From the NCBI GenBank assembly GCA_032629725.1, contig JAFEVB010000015.1, forward strand, positions 1,798,001 to 1,862,000: a DNA stretch of 64,000 nucleotides, written 5' to 3'. The position numbers and the translations under genes were made by a program. The notes beneath the pieces were generated by a model, which worked only from the letters and a program-made list of their open reading frames with translations, had not been told where the DNA came from and did no database searches. Shown one piece after another: positions 46,080 through 57,284 of this stretch (position 1 is its first letter; each line of letters opens with the position of its first letter). This stretch comes from Gremmenia infestans (lineage: Eukaryota; Ascomycota; Leotiomycetes; Helotiales; Hamatocanthoscyphaceae).

Positions 46080-47156
46080 TCAGATCGCGGTTCGGATATT
46101 GTTGCCGTTCTGACGCTCATCAAGCATCAGAATCAAGATTTCCTTGAGTTCCTTGTCCATGATTGAGTCGTGACTCAGTGGCATATCTCCAAGGACAATT
46201 CTGATAAAGTCGGGCATGTCTCCGAAACGAATCCGGTGTCGTGATCCTTCACAGGTGAGCCTTCCCTTAGCACCTTCCTCAAGGACGAGTTTGATAAAGA
46301 GGGGCATTGTTCTGGGAAGAAGTATGAGCTTGTTATCAGCACCTTTGTAAAGGAAGTATTGGATCAGTCCGGCCATCTCGTCGGGATAGAGCCATTGTGA
46401 TCCTTGTCCAAGATCACGATGTGTCTCAGCACCTGTTCCAAGTACAAAACTGATCAGATTGGACACTTCTTCGGGACGAGGCCATCGTTCTCCATGACCG
46501 TCAACAAACTGTGCCTCAATATTATTCTCAAGAAGCTGTCTAACGAATTCGGGTATCTCTTCGGGAAGGCGAAGGATCTCATGTTGAGGGAAAACTCCCT
46601 CTTCGGGCTTTCGAGATCTATTTCCAGCCTGTTTCTTCTCGACTTGGCAAGGAGTAGCGTCGAGTTCGTAGATGCTTGAGGCAGCGCTTTGATGTTTCAG
46701 ATTGAGGGGTGAAAGATCTAGAGTCTCCGTCGCAGTCTCTTCAATCACGGAGTGTGGCTCCGATGGGCTGGCGTACTGGACTTCTGGATACGTGTAGCTC
46801 TTCACTCTTCCGTAGCTGAAGGTCTGATCCTCTAGGCGCAGATAGATCTCTGAACCTGATGGGTTTACGTAAAGTGCCTCATAGGGGCAAATCTTCACTG
46901 CCTTGATGTGCACTTTCCATTTGGGTGGGTTCAGATAAAGCTTTGAACGTGATGAGTTCGAATACAGCTTTGGCTTAATTCGAGGCTCGATAAACATTCG
47001 CGACTGGAACACGGCTTCCTCTCTAGCTTCTTTTCTGGCTTCTTCTCTGGGATTTGTCAATTCCAAGGATGGTACGCTCTCCCACTGGCTCTCATCCAGT
47101 ACGCGTAGGTAGCTTGGCCTGGCTTTTGATTCGGTTCTCTTTGATGAAGAAGACAT
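46080..47156 (-). CDS. Protein with an unfamiliar 30-residue repeat
   Basis: A single exon of 358 residues from ATG 47156, with a TATAAA on the minus strand about 90 bases upstream (plus 47244-47249). The first 50 residues are charged (with 'EEARKEAREEA'), then a Tyr-rich stretch with short echoes ('SKLYLNP', 'EALYVNPSGSEIYLRL'). Residues 199-325 hold about five copies of a 30-residue unit of the form (E/D)EM..FI..VL..GA, followed by a polar part and often W-x-x-P: starts at about 199, 229, 259, 282 and 313. The pattern suggests paired helices, similar in rhythm to ankyrin or TPR, but the ankyrin 'G.TPLH' signature is absent. No family is recognised. It sits beside the broken HET and ankyrin genes. 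Confidence 0.7.
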   Translation of the reverse strand: MSSSSKRTESKARPSYLRVLDESQWESVPSLELTNPREEARKEAREEAVFQSRMFIEPRIKPKLYSNSSRSKLYLNPPKWKVHIKAVKICPYEALYVNPSGSEIYLRLEDQTFSYGRVKSYTYPEVQYASPSEPHSVIEETATETLDLSPLNLKHQSAASSIYELDATPCQVEKKQAGNRSRKPEEGVFPQHEILRLPEEIPEFVRQLLENNIEAQFVDGHGERWPRPEEVSNLISFVLGTGAETHRDLGQGSQWLYPDEMAGLIQYFLYKGADNKLILLPRTMPLFIKLVLEEGAKGRLTCEGSRHRIRFGDMPDFIRIVLGDMPLSHDSIMDKELKEILILMLDERQNGNNIRTAI

Positions 47157-47821
47157 CTTGGATGAAGAGATATTCGATGATGAAGAGATGTTGGATGATT
47201 TGTTTGATACGTATTAGGAAATCAGAAAAAGAGATGGAGAGGATTTATAGACTTTAGATCAGGACTGTTAAGGACCAACGCTTATCTGTATGTAGTAGAG
47301 TATGTTGTACTTACTGTAGCATTGGTGCTTTCTAAACAAGAACCTGCTCCTTCATGGCAAGCATGTGACTTCTCAGGGAAGACTTTGATTTTTTCAGAAA
47401 GGGATTAGTGACTAGAAATTGAACTTATAGACAATGTCATTGTTGCAGAAGTCTCTTTATATCCAGGGGGGTCTCATTCGATCAGACAAGGACGCCCTTT
47501 ATACTTAAAAAGAGAAACAAAACCAGATCTGATCAATCAAAGAGATCTGCTAAAGATACAGAATTCAGGACAATTGGAATAGTAACACAATGCAAGATGC
47601 ATGGAAAACAAAAATGAAAACGCTTTCAAATGACCTGATGGGGTTACGAAAATAAACCATCAGCTCAAAACAACTTCGAAAATCAAGCTATAATATGCTG
47701 AACGAGATCGAAGGAGTATGCCCTAATATATTTCCCAAAACCCAATTACAACATCCATAACAACACCAACAAAAATCTAACCAGACAACAATTTCCACAA
47801 ACTTCAAACATATATACAAAT
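47157..47821. other. Divergent promoter region
   Basis: 665 bases between two divergent genes; no gene is seen. TATAAA for the minus-strand gene is at 47244-47249. A 'catatatacaaat' lies just before the ATG at 47822. Confidence 0.45.
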
Positions 47822-48154
47822 ATGTCATCCACCACCAACAACCGTGCGTTGATCGCATCGATCCCTAACAACATCACCCGCTTCTTTCACTCTGAATCTC
47901 TCGCCGCCAACACACCCAGCATTCTCCTTGTCCTCGATGACAGGAATTACGCGGTATGGAATAACCTCCAGTGTCATGCTGGGAAATCAATTGTCATCCG
48001 CCCACTTCGATATCTCGCTTCCTTCGCGGATATTGATCCTAAGTGGGTCCAGTTTCCTGAGCGGGCGTCGGAGTGCAAGTTGGTGCTCATGTCGGTGGAG
48101 CAGTATAGGGGAGACTTTGTACGGATGGGGTTGGCCGGACGGGTGAGGGTATGA
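47822..48154 (+). CDS. Hypothetical protein, 110 residues
   Basis: An intronless frame from ATG 47822. No family is recognised. The sequence has a hydrophobic centre ('SILLVLDDRNYAVWNNL') and no membrane helix or signal peptide. The C-rich to G-rich switch along the coding strand (around 48020), shared with several secure genes here, is the main argument that it is expressed and conserved. Confidence 0.5.
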   Translation: MSSTTNNRALIASIPNNITRFFHSESLAANTPSILLVLDDRNYAVWNNLQCHAGKSIVIRPLRYLASFADIDPKWVQFPERASECKLVLMSVEQYRGDFVRMGLAGRVRV

Positions 48155-48332
48155 GGGAGAGATGTGAGGGGTAACTTCTCACTTCTGCAGTCAAACGTTT
48201 GGCGTCTGGAGTTTAGAGAATAAGTAATGAAACAGTCTTTACCTTGAATAGATTCTATAATGCGTGTGAAATAATCCTGGAGTGATAGCTGGTGAAATGG
48301 AGATGAAATATCATTTATAATATATCATTATC

Positions 48333-48965
48333 TCATAGCTCCTGAAAATGTACCTTCTTCTCACCCCCTTGTCTAACCTCGACCACTTTCTCTTTTTCTT
48401 TCTCACCCCTCTCAGCCGCGTTAACATCACCCTGATCCTTCTTCGTCACTTTCTCCCACCATTCAGGTTCCAGAACCCTCCACCCCATATACTCAGCCCC
48501 ACAAAAAGCCACCACAACCACCCACCCCCCAACAACCGCCCAAGCACCCCTCCCGGTACCCTTCCCGAACCACCAAGCAGCCCTCCACCGCTCATCCAAA
48601 CCACACAACAAAACGAGATCCGTCACCCAGTCCTGCAATCTATATACCACATTCCACCCCATAAACACCCATGACCCGAGCCAACCCTTTTCAGCCCTCC
48701 ATCCCGCAAAGAAGGCCGGCAAATACAACGGCGCGACATGCGGATTGATTAATTGGTAAAAGGCATCAAAGTAGCGGAGAGGGGTGAGGATTGCCGTTTC
48801 TCTGTAATAACTTTGGAGGGATAGGGCGAGCGGCGTGAGGTAGGGTAACGTGCCATTTTTGGGGTTGGAGAGGATGATTAGCAGGACGGCGGTGCCGATG
48901 GTGGTTATAGAGAAGGTCCATATAATAATATGTGCCTTCATTGAAATGTCATTTGACGGAGACAT
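48333..48965 (-). CDS. Small multi-pass membrane protein
   Basis: A single exon of 210 residues. Hydrophobic segments lie at about residues 12-33, 74-90, 96-110 and 137-160, and the last 50 residues are strongly charged (KKDQ, EKEKEK). Trp and Tyr are frequent. No family is recognised; a role in the endoplasmic reticulum or vacuole membrane would be a guess. The gene ends 179 bases from its convergent neighbour at 48154. The coding strand is C-rich at the start and G-rich after about 48740. Confidence 0.65.
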   Translation of the reverse strand: MSPSNDISMKAHIIIWTFSITTIGTAVLLIILSNPKNGTLPYLTPLALSLQSYYRETAILTPLRYFDAFYQLINPHVAPLYLPAFFAGWRAEKGWLGSWVFMGWNVVYRLQDWVTDLVLLCGLDERWRAAWWFGKGTGRGAWAVVGGWVVVVAFCGAEYMGWRVLEPEWWEKVTKKDQGDVNAAERGEKEKEKVVEVRQGGEKKVHFQEL

Positions 48966-51666
48966 TTTTGTTTTTGTGGAGGGGTAATATTTTCAAGGGG
49001 TAAAGTTAGATGTGAGGTTGGGTTTGGGTTGAAAAAGTGGTGGGGCTGTGTTCCATCCTCAGCGGCGTAGCAATAGAGGCTAAGGAAACCCGGGGTCGAA
49101 TCTTACGATTCGCACATATACTTAAGACTTCCATGATAAGTTTGACTGCCAATCGTTTCTTTCGAAAGACAGTAAATCATTCAACTGCGGTTTTTAGTAT
49201 GCGTGAATGACGGACAGTCAGTTTCAGCACAAGGGTAGGGGGGAGATGTGCTCGCTAAACTTTCAGGGGCTTTATCGCCAAGGCTTTAGTGGGCCAGGGA
49301 ATTTGAGCGGAGCCTACCATGAAACCATCACTCTTCAATTTTTTAAGCTCAGATCCTTATACTCACCTACATCCTTCAAAGACATTTCCAGATGAGGCTT
49401 TCATCTTAGGAATATGATTTTCTATCCAAAGTGACAGCCTTTGCAAATGATTTGAATTCGAAAGGGGAAATCAGCAATATCCCTTCCAAACTCCCCCACT
49501 CACCCCCTAAACTAAGTTACAGGCAGCCATTACCACAGGCACAAGCCTCAAAGAGGCAGAATTGTGGATGTACCCTGGCAGGTAAGCAGCAACGGCCGCC
49601 TTGCCTCTACCTTCCAATTCGCGAATTGGAATTCCGAGGTGAAGCAGGTGCTGAGCAATGAATTCCGGCTTAAAGGGCTTTTAGACAGGTCCAGATTTCC
49701 ATGGGGATTGGGGTATAGTGTAGGAGTCTTCCAGCTTCTGTTCTTAAACCACAAGTGAATCAACTATGACGGATGCGGCCAACAGAGCATCGCCAGCCTT
49801 ATTATCAGCTTCAGAGACCAACCACGAAGATTCGAAGAGTATGGAGGCCCCAGATATATCCATGTATTATGCAGGAATAGGCTTTCGAGACAGTCATCCC
49901 AAGCTGCTGGCCAGAAGTAGCGGAACGATATGGCCACCGTCAGTTGCACCTAAGGAAAATTTCGGAAGCCGTTCACTTGAGCCGCAAGAGGGAACTTGAC
50001 AGCAACTCTTTCATTCATTCATTCATTCATTAATTCATCCCACCCGGTGGTGGTAAGTTTGATAAATTTATCTGTCTGTTTAGGTGAAAGGGCGACCCCA
50101 CTAGGCATGCTTTTATCGTCCATCGCTGCGAATTTCAACGTTAATTCTACAGTCGGATCGTCTGTGCCACCACTCATTCTCAATTGAAAACAACTAACGG
50201 TCGTATTATATCATGGAACTGGGCATTTTGGCCTGGGTGGTTATATGTCACTCTACTGATCCGTGGTTCAGCCGGCACAAGTTGATTGCTGTACAATGAG
50301 TTCATTGTTCGCCGCTATATAAAATCATGAACGGTGGGCAATATTTGCAATCGCACAGCCGGGAAATCCAGAGGTTACGAAGCAAGAGCAGGTGGCAGCG
50401 GGAATTGGAACGCGATTGCGTTTTAGTAAAGGGGGTGGTCTACTTGACCTTTCTGCAAATCCGCGCCGCTATATTCACATCGGCAAAAGAGTTGAAGTTG
50501 AATTACAGTATGAGATTGACAGCAGTTAAAACATTGACAGCAATTTGTTCAGGGGTGGTAATAACCACAGCTGTATCCACTAGCTCCCCTGTTCAAAATT
50601 AAGAAAAGGACCAAGGCTAGGCACATATATCACATCATTTGGTAGTCCATCATGTCCTTACTGACAAAACAGCACTGTGCAAGTTTCACATCTTGGTTAG
50701 AGGCCTGTCCTTTCTCTAAGGAACGCCCACGGAATGACGACTGCGCCCTCATAGACGTGACTGCAGTTGAATAATGTAAAACAAGAGAGATCGAAATTGG
50801 AGAAACGCGAGGATGGCTTGCAGCGAAGATGACAATACAAAGTCTGGCTACTCCACAAATCAACTATACATATATATACACCTGTAAACCCAATTGAGAG
50901 AACAGAGTATTCAAGGCCAAAAGAAAATGGGACGATGAGAGTAACTTAATGAGACTTAATCCTTAAGACCGGTCATGACTTCTCGCAAGAAAAAGCAAGA
51001 AAGATCAAAGCAAGCTAAAATGGCCCAGAACTTCTTCCAGCTTCCTTTCCAGCCAGCATACTTGTGGCTAAGTGACTGTATTAGAAATTTGACAGCAAAA
51101 TCTTTTGCTTCACAACAAATACACAGATTGTACAATGGATACATGTTTCTGTGCCAACATAATGCGATGTATTAAGAATGAAGAAAAATGTCTCTTCAAA
51201 TGATAAAGATAGGATAAGGACTTATCTTCATTCTTGCCAGCATTCGTCTACTCGGCAGGTATCGCGTGGTGGTAGAAGTAGGAGATAGAGGGGTATAAAT
51301 AGTGGGATGGAAGGAGGGGGCGGGGTGTCTATGGGGCTTTGATGGAATAAGGAGAGAGACAGAGAAAGGGGGGTTTTGGGAGAGGCGGTATGCATCAATT
51401 TTGGGGGGTCGGAGGTGTATGAGAGAGAGAAAGAAAAGTGCAAAACTAGGCAGGGTAAACGGAAATTAAAATGTATTGCGGAAGTTGGATGTGCTGTCCC
51501 GGACTTTGGGAAGTATTCTATCTGTTACCAGGGCCTTCAAGTTGGACTACCTGTCCCGGGTCATTTGGGGCTAAAGTAGAGAATGGCACGAGTTTTAATA
51601 GATGGAAAGAAATTGGAGTTATAGAGGCCTTGAAAATTGAAATTCGTATTCAGTCATAACCTCGAC
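48966..51666. other. 2.7 kb without a supported gene
   Basis: Short frames only. A CATT repeat is at about 50010-50034. Purine-rich and pyrimidine-rich stretches lie near 51300-51440 (upstream of the FYV10 end). No RNA gene is seen. Confidence 0.5.
50010..50034 (+). repeat. (CATT)n microsatellite
   Basis: About five CATT units, interrupted once by TAAT. Confidence 0.85.
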
Positions 51667-53027
51667 CTATGTAATATAAACAGTAGTAGCCTCTTCACAT
51701 CGATAAACCTCCCCACTACGCAGATCCTTATACCACCCGACCTCCAACCCCGCCTTCCTCGCATACTCCTCCAGCCTCCCCTTCCCATACGCACACCCAT
51801 TCGGCAGCAGTCTCAGATCGTTGTCCACATGGCTATTCGTATGATGTGCGTAAGGCAGGGGCCGAGCTAGGTCGTTAAGCTCGGTGGAGCAGATGGGGCA
51901 GATGGAGGCTGTGGAGGAAGGAGTGTGCAAGGAGTGACAGGAGGGTGTTTTGAGGGCCGAGAGACCGGCGGAGAGGGCGATGTGGAGGAGGGGGACTGGT
52001 GGGAGGGAGAGTATGGAGTTGTGTGTATGCATGAAAAGGTTTGAGAGATCGGACCAACGACTATCGCTATAGAGTTCCTACGCGATGTTAAAGACTGTAT
52101 GTAAGGATGGGGAGAAAACATACGGCATAAGGATCGGGCCCAACGCCAGGTGGAAAGGCGAGGAGTCCGTAGACTTGTTGTATTTCCCCCGGGAAGGTAT
52201 CTTTGAAAGGGAGGAGGTATTTTTTGGCGTGGGTTATGGCATTGAGAAGTTTTTGCTCGTCTTGTGTCCGTATCATCTCGATATATTGCTGGAATCTGAG
52301 TGTAAACTCAAGTTTACTCTGAGACACATCCATCAGTAAATATACACTTGAGATGAAGCAAATGAAACATACCTCCATCCTCCTCAAATCCTTCTTATTC
52401 TCATTACACCACGCCAACGCCTCCGTAACCCTCCCACCCCTCAAACTCTCACTAATCCTACTCATCTGCACAAAAGTCTCCACATCTACTAATTCTCCAA
52501 TCCCTTTCTCCTGCGCCAGCTCAGCAGCACTCTCCTTGTATCCGTACCTCAATAAATAGTCAACCAGCAACCGATCCAGCCGGGTGCGACTCCACTCCTC
52601 ATACTTTACATCATCTAGACTTTGCATACCGTACAACTCCCCCAAGTGCCTTATTCGACTTTGGCTTTGTTGGTGTAGCCTGTTCTCTTCTTCTGAACAT
52701 GAGGTGAGTTTTCGTTTTAGACCGCGCATGCGCGCTATCATTGAGTCTACGTTCTTAAGAACATCGTCTGGGGAGGCGTTTGCATTTAGCGAAGCATTGG
52801 CAGTTTCGCGCAGGGTGGATTTCAAGGCCGTGCTTTCTTTTTCGACGTTGAGGTGGGCTACTTTGAAGTTCTTGCGGAGGAGTTCGAATGGGAGACGGAG
52901 GAGGGGTTGGTCCTGGAGGGAAAAGGTCAGTGGATTCGACATACGAAAGAGGATGGAATGGAAACGGGGGGCTTACGAGGATTAGGTGGGAATCGGGGTT
53001 TAATTTGGAGGTTATGTGGTCTGCCAT
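51667..53027 (-). CDS. FYV10: GID/CTLH ubiquitin ligase RING subunit Fyv10 (Gid9, MAEA-type)
   Basis: Exons on the minus strand are 53027-52977, 52912-52373, 52318-52124 and 52077-51667, all phase 0, giving 398 residues. Order of parts: N-terminal coiled region with 'DQPLLRLPFELLRKNFK', LisH at about 124-153 ('RLDRLLVDYLLRYGYKESAA'), CTLH at about 160-215 ('VDVETFVQMSRISESLRGGR'), CRA at about 215-300, and a degenerate C-terminal RING ('CPICSTELNDLA' then 'LPYAHHTNSHVDND'). With Gid2 it forms the catalytic core of the GID/CTLH ligase, which in yeast degrades gluconeogenic enzymes when glucose returns. The RING has the reduced metal-ligand pattern usual for Gid9. A CACTGACC branch site and a CAG acceptor support exon 2. 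Identification is secure. Confidence 0.95.
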
Positions 53028-55119
53028 GGTGTTGTAGGTGGTGGGGGTATATCATGCGGTAGAACGAAAGCTTCAAGTTTGTGGAACACTTGGTACTTGC
53101 TGGGTGGGTATTGCACTTTTCGTGATTGTTGATAGAGGTTTTAGAGAGAACTATAACGGGTGGTTGTTTGGGTAGGCGTGAGTCAGTTGTTTTTGTTTAG
53201 ATGTAGTTATGGTCATATGGGGTGGGTATCAATCAGTTGGTTGTATGTGAAGCTGTAGCTGTCAAGCTCGGAGGAGTATGGCTACGGCAGGCTGTATACG
53301 GAAAAAGTGCTATTCGATAGAGTCGGTAGACCATGTGCTTACGAGTGGTAATAAATTGAATTTCTAAGTCGGGATTTTACATAGACAGGTCATCTTATAC
53401 CTTCCATTATTTACCACTTCAAAATTACCCGTCAGAAGGAAAAAGTTCTTATACTTACAAGTCAATAACTCCCCTCCCCTCACATTCCTTCCTTATCAAA
53501 TGTCTTATCGAATACGGCAACCAATCTGCGCCAGCTCAACCAACCCAACCCAACCTCGCCCTCGCCTCGGCAAAACACTTATTCCCTCTTGCCGGCATGC
53601 TTAGTGCATATTATTAGTCATCCGGCCTTAGCGCACACGCTCTCTCCCAACCACATGACCTTCCTCTTCTTTTTACACGTGCAGATTTCGACCTCCTCAT
53701 CACCAAATCTCAAGCCTTTTGATAGCAAAAGAGGGTGTCGATTTGTCTCATACGTGGTCTCGCACCTTCTCCAAACAGTTCTTCTGCATATTCGTTCCCC
53801 CCTTTTCCCGGACCAAGCTACCCATCGACCAATTCGCGTTGGACTTGACGCACTCGTGATCAGCTCGTGATCCTCAGGTCAGCAGACTTCTCCTCACCAT
53901 CGTCACATCGCCCATACAAGAAGCACAAGGCCAAACATCCCAAAGACCATTGGATTCTGTTTTATTTGACCTACCGTCCATATTACGATACTCTTCATTG
54001 TCCAAAGCGCATATTCGCACGCGTTGTGGGCAGATATTCGAACAGTCGCGTCGCATACATCACATCGGCTGTAGACTCGGGTGAAGTGAAGTGAAGGAAG
54101 ATAACAAACTACCCAGGCCAAGGTATGCCTTTCCTTTGACCTGCCATTCTCCTCGTATTTCTCTCCCCTTTTTTCCATTGTTGTTACCCCTTTCACACAG
54201 GAGTGCATCGAGAAGTTCGCGTCTCTGCGTTCGTCTTCATGTCACAACCCTCTGTTGGTGTAACGAATCGTGGGGAAGGCCCGTACCTGGGCTTTGGTCC
54301 TTCCACGCGACCGCATTTCGAGGTCACGATCCCTCGTTAGGTGCTCCAATCCTCCAATGCCGGACATGACCGCTCTCGCTCAACCTGTCATTCATTGCTG
54401 CCCCAAAAACACAAATGCTTCCACCATCCTACTGTCACCATCACTCACACTCACACTCACTCGCACTTGCACTCATACCATCACATCACCTTCCTGTCAC
54501 CGGATTGCAAACACAAAAACTGCTTCCTCCCTTCTTCCGTCACATCCCGCTTCAGCGAGAGATTCTTCTACAATCCCCTTCTTGTACTGCCCTAGCGGTC
54601 AAACAATGTCTCTGTTCGCTCCTGTTTGCGCAAGGCGCCTTAGCCATTGTACTGCTGCCAGCGCGTAGTTACAGTGACATGTCGCGTCCGCCGCAGTGAT
54701 AAAGCTACCAGGCAATGGACATCTCATTTTCTGTCAGCGCATGAGCGAGCGCGGCGATTGCTATGTGCTACAACAACTGCAACGACACGTGCTGACCTTG
54801 TAGGTACTACTTAAAAAGGCACAGAAACGTTCGTTTCGAGAAAACCTCTGCGAACTACTGCAGCGGAGCGCTTCGAGAAATTCGCCCAGCCAAATCACTC
54901 ATATCGTTTGGAGTGATCCACGATCGCAGTGCTTCCTACGCGTTGCACCTGTACAGACTTCGGCCGTACACGTCATCGACCTCTCCGAAAAGCTCAATTT
55001 GAGCATTAAATCTACCTAGCAACCCCCCTTCGAGGTCATCTGCGCCTCTCGGACCCTAATCAGTCGACCTCTACGAGTCGTAACGCAGGGCGCGTCTTGA
55101 TCCGTACATATCCATTCAA
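53028..55119. other. FYV10 promoter and long leader of CBF1-type gene
   Basis: No coding gene is supported. From about 53500 the plus strand is pyrimidine-rich, and several short ATG frames occur before 55120. A donor-like GTATGC at 54123 follows 'aggccaag', so the leader may be spliced. CACGTG at 54786-54791. Confidence 0.45.
54786..54791 (+). promoter_or_regulatory. E-box CACGTG upstream of the bHLH gene
   Basis: CACGTG, the core site bound by Cbf1-type bHLH-zipper factors, lies 329 bases upstream of the ATG of such a gene. Self-regulation is possible; one six-base site can also occur by chance. Confidence 0.35.
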
Positions 55120-56017
55120 ATGGCTGAAATGGATCTCGAACAGTCAGGCTTGCAGGAGGTTGCCAATGCCATGCGCGAAGAGAACGGTATGGAGGGACAT
55201 ATTAGCAATACTGCGCAGAAGCGGAAGCGGGACTCGGAATCAGCTGAGGACACGAGGCGCCCTAATAACAAGCGTGTATCTCCCAATTCTGGTAAGGCCC
55301 TTGACCAATCTGGGCATTACCAGGACGGCTCAGTTGAGGCTTTACAAGATTATAGTAATCTCCATCACGGACTGCCTGATATTCAGAACGGCTCCGCTGA
55401 GCATGCCTCTTCGACTGCCGCCGCAGCTCTTGCCGGTATCTATCCGACCATGACGATTCCCCAACCTACCGACGTCTCATTCGCGACGCAGGGTTCAGAT
55501 GGCGATCGTGGAGAATCATCATTCATGGACAACAGTCAACAAAATGATAGCTTCATGGAAAACCCCACTCCAAGTCGAGCTTCGAAACCTGCTGTAGGTT
55601 CTGATGAGTGGCACAAGGTCCGGAAGGACAACCATAAAGAGGGTGAGTTTAAAACAATGGGGATAAAGGATGGAAGCTGACCTGACTATAGTTGAACGTC
55701 GCCGACGAGAGACAATAAATGAGGGTATCAACGAGTTGGCCAAGATCGTTCCAGGTTGTGAGAAGAACAAGGGTTCCATCCTGCAGCGTGCCGTCTCCTT
55801 CATCACCCAGTTGAAGGAGAATGAGACTCAGAACATTGAGAAGTGGACCTTAGAGAAGCTCCTGACTGAGCAAGCCATTGCCGAGCTGAGCGCTAGCAAC
55901 GATAAGCTGAAGGCAGAGTGCGAGCGAGCATGGCGTGAGGTTGAGACTTGGAAAAAGACCTGCCAAAGTGCAGGTCTTGCTCCCAAGAAGGAAGAATCTG
56001 GCGTGGGGGAGAACTAG
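55120..56017 (+). CDS. CBF1: Cbf1/CPF1-type bHLH leucine-zipper transcription factor
   Basis: Exons 55120-55642 and 55692-56017 join in phase 1 (GTGAGT donor, CTGAC branch site, ATAG acceptor), giving 282 residues. The basic region 'NHKEVERRRRETINEGINEL' at 171-190 has the His172, Glu176 and Arg180 that contact CACGTG. It is followed by the loop 'IVPGCEKNKGSILQRAVSFI' and a zipper-like helix to about residue 260. The first 160 residues are acidic and Ser/Gln-rich. In yeast the factor binds centromere element CDEI and the promoters of methionine and other sulfur genes; in filamentous fungi it acts mainly as a promoter factor. The intron falls within the basic region, between E174 and V175, splitting the V codon (G|TT). 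A long pyrimidine-rich leader precedes the gene. Confidence 0.93.
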
Positions 56018-57284
56018 ACGTCATACTTTTCTTTTTGGCTCAATGGGCGGCCCTTTGCACTGCATTTGCTGTGGTGTCTAACGACTTTCGACAAGATAAT
56101 ACCCCTTGCACACGATTGACGACTTTCGGCTTTCGTTGCCTCTTCTCTTCATGTATCGATTTTACCTCTCTTATTTCCTTTTCCCTGTTGATAGGGGCAT
56201 TCGTGTTCGGATATGGATGCATGCTTTGGGCTTTTCTTTTCTTACGGCATCTAGGAAGCACGGATTGTACGGGAGGGAGGGTTTTTGATCAGACGACACA
56301 GAGATCGAGACCGAGAGTGTTAGACCAAAAATCATCGGAGGATTACTTTGCCTTTGTTCTCGTTGGCACCTGTGTGTGCAAAGATTGCTTTGATGTTTGA
56401 TGGGTCTGATAGGTACCTAGGTAACAATCGAGAGGTTTTCTATAAAATTGAGTCGTAGTAGCACAATATGATTTGTTTTGTTCTCATTAAGGACAACATG
56501 AGATGGGGTTCAGGGCTTGGGCCGTCGACCGAGGACTTTTCGGTAATTTAACACAGGAGGCCCTGATCAATCAAGGATATTGAATTGATATCTTGCTCAA
56601 ATATTAACAAACATGTTCGTTATTAAAGTACAGCAGTATTTTCACGTGTACTGAAGACAAGCTCTATAAAGCCTTAGGGAGCTTTCGTGGAATAACTAAA
56701 CTTGAACCCAAATGTAGGGTAGGTTCAAAAATGATGGGAAAGAGGCTCTGAAAGGTTAATTGATTGGGACGGTCCCATCATATGCAAGCTAATATGATTT
56801 GATTAAGCTTGAAAGGAGGGGGAGGGGTCATTTCTGGGACGTAATATAGATCCAAAATTGTACTACTTGTACGAAAATATGAATTGAAAGATGAAGTGTT
56901 TTCTCTCTGCAACCATACTTGGTCCAACGATTTATAATCTCTCCATGAAAGATATAGAAGTTTCATAAAAGTGTTGAAATTTTCAAGAGCTTACTTACTT
57001 GCAATGCATGGTGGGGAAGCTTTGTCATGGGTCTTTGATGTCGGTGGAGAAGGCAGCTTAATTCCGTGCGAAGCTCAGGTAGTTCGCCCTATTCTTTTTG
57101 CTACTGCACTCGTGTAGAACTTCAACCCAACATCATATCCTTGTATTACACACTCACTTACCACCCCAATTTCTACGATATAATACGCAGCAATGCTAGT
57201 GTTTTAACAATACCCGTGGTTTCGATTCATATCGTCATCTCTCTCATCCCATCTCCATCTCCGTTTGCAACAAGCTTCAACACA
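56018..57284. other. Intergenic region
   Basis: No gene is seen. CACGTG at 56643-56648. The last 200 bases are a pyrimidine-rich leader for the ABC transporter gene. Confidence 0.45.
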
